Below, piece by piece: positions 1 to 9,500 of a stretch of 35,427 nucleotides of DNA. Origin of the DNA: a virus; the IMG/VR virus record IMGVR_UViG_3300018036_000032, positions 1 through 35,427 of that record; one strand, 5' to 3'. Position 1 is the first letter of the stretch. Each line of letters begins with the position of its first letter. Under the pieces are notes generated by a model. The model saw only the letters and a program-made list of their open reading frames with translations, had not been told where the DNA came from and searched no databases. A program made the position numbers and the translations under genes.

Positions 1-99
1 ACTTCGAATGCACGATCAAGAGTGGTTGATGCGATTGAAGAAAACAGAGAATTGCTCAAACAAATGAGAAAGGAGGGTCGACTAGATGACCATAACTAA
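1..99 (+). CDS. C-terminal end of an unknown gene (5' partial)
   Basis: The first frame is open from the window edge to a TAA at 97-99 and encodes 32 residues, a charged and probably helical tail (for example DAIEENRELLKQMRKEGR). It overlaps the next gene by 14 bases, and that gene's strong ribosome binding site lies inside it, which is the packing seen throughout the block. The fragment is too short to assign. In T4 the genes near the late sigma factor encode the gp46/gp47 recombination nuclease, so such a subunit is possible, but nothing in these residues proves it. Confidence 0.6.
   Translation, partial: TSNARSRVVDAIEENRELLKQMRKEGRLDDHN
71..77 (+). promoter_or_regulatory. Strong Shine-Dalgarno site
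   Basis: AGGAGGG ends 8 bases before the ATG at 86. It is the best ribosome binding site in the window and fixes the start of the small membrane protein, even though that start lies inside the preceding reading frame. It also argues that the host uses anti-Shine-Dalgarno pairing. Confidence 0.8.
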
Positions 100-481
100 T
101 TGGCTCGCTATTGCCCTAATTTTATCCATTATAGGCAATGTTTTTGCCTTGTGGTATATTCGTAGGCTATTAGCCAAGATACTGTTTGTATCTCAAAATC
201 TTACCGATTTAGTGGATCTTTTGACCACTTATCGCAATCATTTGCAACGACTGTTTAATCTCGAGATGTATTACGGAGATGAGACAATGCAATTCCTTAT
301 CAAGCACACACGATCATTGCTAGAAGTTTTGGAGGACTATAGCGATATTTATTTAATGACCGAACCCATCGAGGTCGGCGAAGAGGATGAAGAGTCTTAT
401 GACGACCAAGAAGAGACGCGGCCGCAAGCGGTCAACGAAGAGAATGTATTTTACGGAGGTACACGAAGCGGCAATAGTTGA
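86..481 (+). CDS. Small membrane-anchored protein, unknown function
   Basis: This 131-residue protein has a single hydrophobic segment at about residues 5-25 (NWLAIALILSIIGNVFALWY), followed by Arg-Arg, which suggests an inner-membrane anchor with the rest in the cytoplasm. Residues 30-90 look helical. The tail from about residue 95 is very acidic (GEEDEESYDDQEE). I do not recognise a family or catalytic motif. The start is set by the AGGAGGG site at 71-77. Its last 83 bases overlap the late sigma factor gene in another frame, so the acidic tail and the basic start of the sigma factor share DNA. The overlap suggests co-translation, but a functional link is only inference. Confidence 0.7.
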   Translation: MTITNWLAIALILSIIGNVFALWYIRRLLAKILFVSQNLTDLVDLLTTYRNHLQRLFNLEMYYGDETMQFLIKHTRSLLEVLEDYSDIYLMTEPIEVGEEDEESYDDQEETRPQAVNEENVFYGGTRSGNS

Positions 482-1103
482 GTATTGTTCTTCTAATTGT
501 AACGAAAGAAAATCCGAACTTTATGTTGGCTTTATTCAGCCAACATTTAACGAGATGGTAGACAAGATTGTTTATTCTTATCATTTCACCTCGCTTGCTA
601 ACATTGACGATTTGAGAGACGAATGTAAAGCGTGGCTTATAACAATATTAGACAAATTCGATCCAAACAAAGGATCCAAAGCATTCTCTTATTTCAGCGT
701 TGTGACGAAGAATTGGTTTATTCACAAAGTAAAGAAGCAAACCAAACGATGCCAGAGAGAAATTGAATATGACCTTGTAGCAAACGAAGTCTATGAACAA
801 GAAGTTCAAACAGATTCGAACTATCTTGCGAAAAGAGAAAAAGAAGATTTCTGGAGGAAACTCTGGGAAGAAATGGAAGCATGGGGAACCGACGACATGC
901 GCGAGAATGAAAAGAAAGTCTATGAGGCTGTAAAAATCATTCTGTCTTCCGCAGATGAGATCGATGTCTTCAATAAAAAAGCAGTTTATCTCTATTTAAG
1001 GGAATTGACTGGATTGAATACAAAACAGATTGTAACTCAATTAAATAAGTTTCGTGAGAAGTATCGAGACTTTAAAACTGATTGGGATGATAGCAAAATT
1101 TAA
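399..1103 (+). CDS. gp55: gp55-like late-transcription sigma factor
   Basis: The 234-residue protein resembles the T4 gp55 family, small sigma factors that pair host RNA polymerase with the phage sliding clamp to read late promoters. The N-terminus is strongly basic (KKRRGRKRSTKR), followed by MYFTEVHEAAIVEY, a typical family opening. A sigma region-2 core follows, with FDPNKGSKAFSYFSVVTKNW starting at residue 87. The C-terminal part (ELTGLNTKQIVTQLNKFR) could be a short DNA-binding or clamp-contact region; a full sigma region 4 is absent. I chose ATG 399 because GAAGAG lies 4 bases upstream. ATG 387 sits directly against its only purine-rich stretch, and ATG 444 would lose the basic start. 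The clamp and co-activator gp33 are not in the window. It probably drives the structural block that follows. Confidence 0.85.
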   Translation: MTTKKRRGRKRSTKRMYFTEVHEAAIVEYCSSNCNERKSELYVGFIQPTFNEMVDKIVYSYHFTSLANIDDLRDECKAWLITILDKFDPNKGSKAFSYFSVVTKNWFIHKVKKQTKRCQREIEYDLVANEVYEQEVQTDSNYLAKREKEDFWRKLWEEMEAWGTDDMRENEKKVYEAVKIILSSADEIDVFNKKAVYLYLRELTGLNTKQIVTQLNKFREKYRDFKTDWDDSKI

Positions 1104-1121
1104 TTTAAAACTAATTAGGTT

Positions 1122-1412
1122 ATGAGCAAAAAACTTGAAAAATGCATCGATGATGCCCTAAAAAACATAGAAGAAGACCGAAAAGTCACTAAAGAACTTC
1201 TAAACGATGCTATCAAATATGTCGCAGTTGACGAGGCTAGGCATAGAGAAGTAGGCATTATTATGTCCAAGTATGTTGAGACCTTACAACGATCAAATGA
1301 GCAATTGGTCAAGATTGCTGGTCTTATGTCTAAAAACGAAAAAGCCTCTGCTGGATTAACTGATGACGATAAAAAAGATTTGTTTGATTTAATCTCCGGC
1401 ACAGACGAATGA
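1122..1412 (+). CDS. Small helical phage protein, unknown function
   Basis: The 96-residue product is charged and appears almost wholly alpha-helical. It has heptad-like stretches (KCIDDALKNIEEDRKVTKEL; YVETLQRSNEQLVKIAGL) and an acidic end (DDDKKDLFDLISGTDE). There is no signal peptide, membrane segment or catalytic motif. It sits 18 bases after the sigma factor, and its stop overlaps the next start as ATGA, so translation is probably coupled to the hub gene. The AGG at 1117-1119 is unusually close to the ATG, which makes initiation look weak. Candidate roles are a small assembly chaperone or coiled-coil adaptor, but this is a guess from position. A 108-codon frame on the other strand looks like a shadow. 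Confidence 0.65.
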   Translation: MSKKLEKCIDDALKNIEEDRKVTKELLNDAIKYVAVDEARHREVGIIMSKYVETLQRSNEQLVKIAGLMSKNEKASAGLTDDDKKDLFDLISGTDE

Positions 1413-2569
1413 GTTTTGATAAGTATTTTAACAGCATCCAAGATAAAGCATCAAGATATTATCGCAGATTAGCGGATCTTGATGATCTTATTTATGATAA
1501 ATATTTCAACAAATTCCGAGGAAAGACGGTTTTTGAAGCCGAGGTTTTAAGCAAGCCCGGTGAGGTACCTGCCGAGGGTTCAACTGGAAATACAGATTTA
1601 TTTATTCCTTTGCGAGTTAGAATCAAAGATATTCACGATAACAGATTACCGGATCCTTATGATGCCGTTAAAGATATTCAAGATGAGGTTGAGAAATTAA
1701 AGCAATTTCGAAAGTTAATTCTTTCTCATCCTATCGCTTACCCTGATACCAAAAATCTTATGCAGTCTGCTATCTCTCAAGGGTTAGCGCAAGGATCGAT
1801 CGTCGAGGTATATTTCGCAGAGGAAGGGCCCGACTTCAATGGCCGAATGCGAGGCTTACGATATCGCCAAGTTATTGTAGCGGCACCGACAAGATCGATT
1901 CCAAATGAATTATCGATCGCTTCTGGATTTGAAGGTGGTGAAACTCTTGCTGTTGGTGACTTTTCTGAATTTTCAAGTTTGGAAGAACTTCTTTCCCTCC
2001 AGCAGGGTGAAGGTGCCGAATCAGTTGATCAAATAGCGGAATTTATCGAGAACCCAGAAGGCACTATTAATGGATCTGGATATTCTGAAGCAACTAGCAG
2101 AGTAGAAGCAGAACTCGCAAGATGGTCCGGTTTATCAGAAACTAGCGAAGCAACATTGCCTTTTTTAACTGAATACTGGAACAATATAATAAATACTGGA
2201 GAGCCGTGGTTTCAAGATCAATGGACTCCTACGGGAACAAGGTGGTCGGCTGCTTTTATAAGTTATATTTTAAGAGGGTCAGACTTTAAAACTTCAGCCT
2301 CACATTTAAACTATTTTAAAAAAAATGGAGCATCCAATAATGCGTGGAAGTTATTTTCTTTAACAAAACCTGGCCAAATAAAAGCACAGGTCGGTGATAT
2401 ATTGGGTTATGACGGACATAGTGATATAGTTTATAAAATCGTAAATAATGTAGCATTTTTAGCAGGAGGGAATTTGAGTGATACTGTGAAAATAGCAGAC
2501 GAAATCACTCTTGAAAATGGAACTTATCCCGATGATGTTTATTATAGTCTTGTACTGAAGAGAATGTAA
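1409..2569 (+). CDS. Baseplate hub / tail-lysozyme-like protein with peptidase-like C-domain
   Basis: This 386-residue protein appears to have two parts. Residues about 38-160 (GKTVFEAEVLSK, FIPLRVRIKDIH, GSIVEVYFAEEGPDFNGRMRG) read like the OB-fold found at the base of T4 gp5-type hub proteins. Residues about 230-386 resemble the DUF2272/NlpC-P60-like class, with WSAAFISYILR at residues 279-289, SASHLNYF, a GD turn (VGDILGYDG), then HSDIV with His337. In related amidase folds the first motif is WCAAF with a catalytic Cys; here it is Ser280. The likely role is cutting or binding peptidoglycan at the tail tip. The C-terminal half is clearly more AT-rich than the N-terminal half (34% against 44% GC in counted stretches). 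It is followed after one base by the spike-like gene, which supports a tail-tip role. Confidence 0.65.
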   Translation: MSFDKYFNSIQDKASRYYRRLADLDDLIYDKYFNKFRGKTVFEAEVLSKPGEVPAEGSTGNTDLFIPLRVRIKDIHDNRLPDPYDAVKDIQDEVEKLKQFRKLILSHPIAYPDTKNLMQSAISQGLAQGSIVEVYFAEEGPDFNGRMRGLRYRQVIVAAPTRSIPNELSIASGFEGGETLAVGDFSEFSSLEELLSLQQGEGAESVDQIAEFIENPEGTINGSGYSEATSRVEAELARWSGLSETSEATLPFLTEYWNNIINTGEPWFQDQWTPTGTRWSAAFISYILRGSDFKTSASHLNYFKKNGASNNAWKLFSLTKPGQIKAQVGDILGYDGHSDIVYKIVNNVAFLAGGNLSDTVKIADEITLENGTYPDDVYYSLVLKRM

Positions 2570-2570
2570 A

Positions 2571-3551
2571 ATGAGTGATTTTTTAAAGAAAGAACAAAAG
2601 CCGATGGATGTTCAAGATTTATCTCTTTCATCTCCATCGCAAAAAGCAACACAAGGCCTCGCAGAGCAAATGGGGACTGGTGTATATCATACAGCATTCC
2701 GCGAAGGCTATCCTCAATATGATGCCGCTCCAAGCGAGAAAGTGATTGCCGGCGATAATAATGCTTTTGTTATTATTGGAAGGGATCGTCCATATTCTAT
2801 GGCCTCTGGTAAAGGTGCTTACGGCGGCAAATGTGGAAGAATTCACTTGATTGCTGGTCTTGCTTCTGCATCAGAATTGAAAGAAGATGCTCAAACGGGG
2901 CCAAACTTAATCACAGATGCAGCAACGGTTTACATTTCACAGAGAACCAGCATTGACGAATATTTCGGAATCCCAGAAGGAACTAACGTTCCGGCAAAAG
3001 ATAAGTCAGGCATCGGGATCAAAGCGGATCACGTTCGGATCATTGGCCGAGAACACGTTAAAATTTATGCTGGATCAGCACAAAACATTTCAAAACCAAA
3101 CAAAGCAGTCCGCAATATCCTTGGTCTCAATAGAGAAAGAAACTCAAAAGGCGGAGATATTACATCGAGAGGCCGCATCGATCTAATCGCTGATAACTAC
3201 AACGATATACAGCCAGCGGTAAAAGGACAGAATCTTGTTGAGTTTCTACAAAGATTATTGGAAATCATCCGTGAAATATATTCCGAGATTAATGATATTA
3301 ATTCAAGAACTTTAGAAATCAATAATGCGCTCCTTCTTCATCAGCACCCAGAGTTCTTGGGAATTGGAGGAACACCGGGGCCTGCTCTAACATTTAAGAT
3401 TTTAAGCAATTATCCTCCACATTTCAAGTCGTCAATCAATTCGTTTGTATCCAACATTAATTTGGCGATTGACGAAATCAATTATCTACAAACAGATCTT
3501 CCTGCTCTTGGAGCAAGACATATTTTATCAGACAGCGTGTATCTAACATGA
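2571..3551 (+). CDS. Tail-spike / central-spike-like virion protein
   Basis: The 326-residue product has beta-rich, repeat-like strands of similar shape: NAFVIIGRDRP, GRIHLIAGLAS, ADHVRIIGREHVKIYAG and SRGRIDLIADN. This pattern is typical of beta-helical or stacked spike proteins beneath baseplates. The segment TVYISQRTSIDEYFGIPEGT matches a pattern I remember from marine phage tail proteins. The C-terminal third is helical (EFLQRLLEIIREIYSEINDI) and carries a histidine pair (LLLHQHPEF), like the C-terminal trimer region of some spike proteins. It follows the hub-like gene by one base, and its stop overlaps the next start. Together the two genes could do the job that T4 packs into the single gp5 protein. 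No metal-binding spike apex is evident, so the exact role is inferred. Confidence 0.6.
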   Translation: MSDFLKKEQKPMDVQDLSLSSPSQKATQGLAEQMGTGVYHTAFREGYPQYDAAPSEKVIAGDNNAFVIIGRDRPYSMASGKGAYGGKCGRIHLIAGLASASELKEDAQTGPNLITDAATVYISQRTSIDEYFGIPEGTNVPAKDKSGIGIKADHVRIIGREHVKIYAGSAQNISKPNKAVRNILGLNRERNSKGGDITSRGRIDLIADNYNDIQPAVKGQNLVEFLQRLLEIIREIYSEINDINSRTLEINNALLLHQHPEFLGIGGTPGPALTFKILSNYPPHFKSSINSFVSNINLAIDEINYLQTDLPALGARHILSDSVYLT

Positions 3552-6500
3552 GTACAGAAAACAAATCCCAATTCCTCGATATGCAAAAAGACATTTGCGA
3601 AGTTGTTCCTCCACCGGAAGAGCCTCCCAAGATTTGTCCAACTTGCGTTCCTAATCCTGATGCGATTGTCCCAAACTGGTGGGAAACTGAAGAACCTTAT
3701 CTGGATGAAAGAGAATGCTTGTATTCCGTAACCGTGGCTATCAACGACGATGGGCAGGTTTACGATGTTGCGCGTATGACCTCCGAAGGCTGGAAGATAA
3801 AGCAATTAATCGAGACATATAAAAGATTCGGTCTTTTGCAATTGATGAGATTCTATAACAAAGAAATCTCAAATGAAACTCTTTTCGCATTTCCAGAAGA
3901 TCCTGAAAAGTTGGAGAGACTAAACCAAAGAGCAAATAGAAAGATTGAAAATTCAATTCAAGTTCTCGAGCAACAACTTCCAAATGGCTCGTTTAATGTT
4001 TATGGGATTCCCGGACCAATTTTAGAATCATTTGATATCAAAGAAGGTGAGAACTTTAATGCATTTGCAGCCGAGTTGTATGTAAAAGCAAACGATTATT
4101 ACATTTCCTCATTTCAGACATCGACAGGTGGAGAGCCCATTTTAGTTCGTGTGACGATTCCTGCTTTTGTATTTGATAGAATCCCACAAGCCAAGCCTGT
4201 TCAAGAAGCGGACATCCAGAGCGAAGTCGTCCTCGATGGGCTCAACTTAAAAGCGCAGATTCAAAGATTAAAGATCGCTATGGGCATATTCGGAAAGTAT
4301 CAGGCTTATTGGTGGCAAACCGAGAAAGGCCGACTAGTCTTTCAAAAAACCTTAACTCCCGATCAGGATTTAACCGTCGAAGACGCTTTCGGCAGTTCGC
4401 AAGGCATCAGCGATTTCTATTGCCGGACATATCCAAACAAATTGGATTCCTTTGTTGATCGTCTCGAAACTTTGATCGAATCGCAGACCAACTTTAGATT
4501 TAGAAGAATACGTACTCCAAGAGCAGTACAATTTATCAAAATTTCTTTCAACAACTCCGATCCCGAGAGACCATATCAAATTAAAAAGATCGAAGTCAAA
4601 GGCGAAGGTTGCGAATACGAAAGAGTCCCATTGGGATCAATCAAGAAACTAACTGTTGATGGAAGTGATAAATTCATTTATCCTTTCAATGATCAAACTA
4701 TTATGGGCTATGTCGCAAACATAAATGATATTGATACCGATCTTCAAGCAAAAGAAACCCCACCTTGGGTTGACTTCTGTTTAGAATATACGTTCCCTCC
4801 GCTTGATATTGAATACGGAAAAGCCAACCAACTCACAGCAGAGTTTGGCCAACCAGAAACAATCTTGGGATGTGTTATTGATAATCTTGGAGGCGAGGAT
4901 GCTATTAGAGATTTCTTTTTAGAAACCGTTATGACGTTCTTTGATTCCATTGCTTACAAATTTAATCAAAATAACTGTAAAGCCTTGGCTGGAAACTATG
5001 TTTCGAGAGAAGAACAATTGGCTCAAGGAGCCCAACAAACAGCCGGAGAAGAACGAAGATCACAGAGAGGCGATACAACACAAGTAGACAGTCAGATACA
5101 GGCGCTTCAAAAGGAAATTACCGATATAAATGGAATAATAAAGCATTACGAAGATCAAATAAAATTTATAGAAAGCCGTTTAGCAAAGCCAGATGAACTG
5201 GAGCAACCTTATTTGCAACAACTCGAACAAGATAAAATTCGCTCCCAAGAACAGATAGCCGCATCAGAAGAACTTATTGGATTAAACAAACAAAAAATCC
5301 AGAAATTAGAACAACAAAGAAGAGATTTGAATAACCCTTCTGGCGCCAATAGAAGAGAAGCGCAAGAGCGCACAGCAGCACAACGAGAACAAGACAGAAA
5401 TGTTAGAGCCGAAGGTAAAAAAGAAAAAATACCTTTTAGAGAAACACTAAATCTAGGCTTAAGGAACACTAGACAATATAACCAAGCCGTTAGAGAATCC
5501 CAAAGAGAAAGTCAAGGCTCTCGGCGTGAAGCGGCACTTGATCGAAGACAACAAAGAGGCGAGGCATTGGGTAGTGATCCGTATGTTTCAGCCGCAAGAA
5601 ATATTGTATCAGAACAGTTCCCGTTTGAGGATTCGTTGATCCAATTATTCTTAACAGAAGAAGAGTTCGAACAGTACGGCCTCGCCGGCTTTGATTTTGT
5701 TGGAGGACTCAAGGATTTATCCAATCGCGGAGAAGGCGAGAACAAAAAACAAAGATTAAAGAATTTTATTTCTAGACTCGGCATTTGCGGAATCAATAAG
5801 TTAGGCCAGCGAGTTGTACAGTGTCTCCTTGGTGGCGTTGATCTTGATACCGGACTTCGTTCAATTATTAGAGCGGCTCTTAATAATATGGCTCCAAATT
5901 ATATGGAGAAATTGCTTCTTGGTCTTGATCCTAGAAAACAAGAAGAAATCAGAAAACAAGTCGAAGCGATTTTTAGAAATATGCCTGCACCTTGGGAAAC
6001 TGGATATCGTCCCGGCTCCAAGTCTGGTTTCTCTGGCGAGACAAGATCTAGAGCATATGAAGATGCTAGCGACTCAATAGAGACTTCTATTTCCATTTTA
6101 GAAACAGATTTGGAATCTTTAAATCAACTACGAAATAATAATTTTAATTCCAACGATCAATATGGTCGCTCTAGAGTTGATGAAATTTTGGAACTATCAA
6201 CAGAACAATATGCTATTGATCAAAAGTTTATGGACCAATTGAGAGTTGAGATTTCAAAAATAGAATCATTTCCAACAACATATCAGAGAATTAGCCAAGC
6301 ATTTCAGGCTGTAACAAATACAGTTGATCTTGAATTGGCTTCGTTAATTGCTGAACAGACACAAGTACAACTTGATGCTTCAAATGTAAAGTTTGGTAGT
6401 TGGAACAACCTCTCTGAAGAAGAGCAAGAGGAATTAATAGCAAGAGAAAGAGAAGTAGCAGAGCAGTTCGCTAATGGAGCAAACGCAGAACAGAGAGTCA

Positions 6501-9500
6501 ATCAAGGCTCCGTTGGTAAGGCACTCGGCTCTGTTCAGGAACTTGTATTCGAGGCTTATGTCGATGCTATTATGGACAATGTCGAGATTCAGGAATTATT
6601 CTCAATTTTAGATAAAGTTCCCGGTGCTCGCTTGGTTGCTCGACTAATCGCTTCTTTTGATTGCCCAAATATTCATTTTATTCATCCTCCGATCAAGTCT
6701 TTCTTGGGATCTTTAACCTTCGATCAATGTTTAGATCGCGGATCTCTTACTTTGCCCAGAATACCTCGTATTCCTAAATTGAGAACAATAAAGGAATATC
6801 TGTTCGAGTTATTAAAAGATATTTTCAGACAGGCTTTCGAGCAACTAGTAACTTCAATTATATCAGCCATAACGCTAAAGTTTCTAATAACACTTGAAAA
6901 TGCTCTTTGTAAGGCGCTTGAGACGGTAGGCCAGTTTGCGGCCGAAGCAGTAAAAGGCCCAGAGGCGAACTTTAATTCTGTTCTGAATGAAGTTATTTGC
7001 GGCGGTAATAGCGATGATGAAGAGATGGATGCAATCACCTCAAGTTTATTAACATCGATAGGCATAACGCCACAAAGATTAAACGAATTAGCAGAACAAG
7101 AAATTACACCAGCCAGCATTCAAGGGCAACACAAACAAGTTATGGATGCGATCTCGAACGTTGTTTCAGGCAAAGAATTAAAGAAACTTCTTGTAGCCAA
7201 TCCCGGCGAAATGGAAGACGATGTATTAAGAAGAATCTCTAGAACTGTTGCGGACAGATTTCCAGCATTCGGAATCTTTTTCGATACACCCGCCAAGGTG
7301 GAATCAGTATTCGGGGCTCTTGGTAATTTTATAACTCCCGAACAGCGTCAATTGATCAGAGACAATCTCGCAAACCCTCAAATCGAACCACAAGATAATA
7401 CAAGTATCTGTTTGACTCAAGAGCAATTGCAAGCATTTGAGGACCAACAAAGAGGGGTTTTGAGAAATTCTGGTCTCGATGATGATACGATTGATGAGAT
7501 TCTTCAAAAAAACAAAGATAATAATAAACAAAGGCTTGACGATGTTGTCGGTATTATGGCCAAAGGCCCCGCAAATCTAATTAAAGACGCTCTAGACAAG
7601 GCTCTACTCCCAGAAGAGTGCGGCAATCCAAACGGAATCGCTAAATTTGAAACACCAGAGATCGCAAAACAAAACGATATCTTGACCGAAGGTGTATTTC
7701 GCAGCCTACAAGCAACCTACAGTAGAGATATGATTGGTAAAAGAGACTCGTTTCTCGATAATGTTCTCGCCGATACAAGCGACCTTCAATTGAGAAGGCA
7801 CGAAAGAAGAACAAATAGCGAATCTTTTTATATTGATTACGCCAACTCTGCCGAAGATTGGGAAGCGAAGAAGAAACGCTTCGAGAAGACAGCCGCCGGA
7901 GATTTCTATTTTGGTTTGTTCTCGCAGGAAGAGCCGAAGGGCGTATTCCCCGATACCGTCGCAATCCTTCTCAAAGAACAACTTGAGGCCCAAACATTTG
8001 ATACAAACTACTCTCTTGTTCCAAAGCAATTACCATCTCGCGAAACAAGATCAGTAAGAGTTGGTTTGCTTGGAAGACAACAAGATATAACAGTACCAAA
8101 GCCATATCTTAAAAGCCCAGACATGAAACTAACTTTTGATAACGGTGATGATTCGCAAACAGAATTAGATGTTGATCTTATGTACACGACATTCAAAAAT
8201 CAACAAGTAAACATCGAAAGAGACTTTGGCTACAAGATTGATATTTCCAGAACCGAAATAACAACCACAACTGACGAAGAAGGCGAAGAAGGACCCGAAA
8301 GGTTCGTTGGTTATAGAAAGTATGCTATATTCTCCCCTCAAACGATTGATCAATCGGCTTCTGTTGTCTTGGCGCAATATGATGTCGACGAGGATACGCT
8401 CAATCAAAAGCAAGTTCCTTATCAATCTTATTTACTTTCGAATCTTGTTAATTCTAGATTACAGGACGCATCACACACACCTGTAAACGTCAAGCAATTC
8501 ACAACAACATTTTATAACAAATTTACAAAGAAAACATATGACGTTTTGTCCAAAGGTCTTTTAACCCAACTCGACGGAACTGTCTCTGAAGGTTTCAACT
8601 TCGGATACGATGCCGATCCACTAACACCAGACGATCTTCTTTATGTAAATCCCGAATCTGATCCAAACGACGATTCAACTTGGGAATATACATATGAAAA
8701 CGAAGATGCTGTTCTTGGCCGATCCGCAACAAAGAATCCACGAGTCTTTTTCTTGGATCCGAACGTATACGGTGGCTCCTATGTTAATCCGCCAATTTAC
8801 GTTGAACCAGCAACCTATACCGGCTGGATGGGCCTTGCTCAAATGCTTGTCCCTGAAATCGACGGTTGCAAGCCAAAGCGAACTGACTTTATCGATATAA
8901 AGCAAATCTCCGAGAAAGTAAGACAAATTCAAACATCGATCCCACAAGACCCAAGATTAAGCGAGGACCCTGAATGTGTTAAAAGAATACCGTTTGATAA
9001 AATTTCTGATGCTTCTACGCTTGCTTTTTTAGATGGAACAGTCACGGCAACTGTTAGGACCTATGCCTCCGAAGCAATGCTAAAATCTATGCCTATGCTA
9101 GCATTTTTGATGTATAAAGATACAAATTACGACAACGGGTTTGCTCAAATGATCGTCAAAGAAATGGAAGATGGCTTAACTGATGAGACCGCTTTGTTCG
9201 GAGGACGCATTGAAGGTTATACTTATTGGCTGTTATTCTTGGAACAAGCGGTCCAATCTGTTGTTCGTAAGTTAGACAGCGGAGAAATGGAGAACACCCC
9301 AGAGATCGAAGAAGCGAGAAAAGCAATCAACGACGCGCAAATTGCTTACAAATACCCACAGAAGTCGGATCTCGAAGCATTTAAAGAATTTAATGAGTTG
9401 GATCACGTCGCAGCAAAAGCGGCTGGTACGGGTGCCGCTATAACACTTGGCATGTTTGCTCTTGCTTTTCCAGCCATCGTGGCGACCGGCGTCGTTATTG

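Noticed and set aside
1115-1441. 108-codon open frame on the minus strand
   Set aside because: It lies opposite the helical gene at 1122-1412, which has a coherent charged helical product and ATGA coupling. The minus-strand product is Ser/Phe-rich in the way antisense shadows are.
2161-2220. TATAATAAATAC-like sequence resembling a T4 late promoter
   Set aside because: It lies within the hub gene, far from any downstream start, in an AT-rich domain. It is best explained by composition.
5000-5560. Gln/Glu/Arg-rich stretch as a sign of a frameshift in the giant gene
   Set aside because: The frame stays open, has a coherent coiled-coil pattern, and resumes ordinary composition on both sides.
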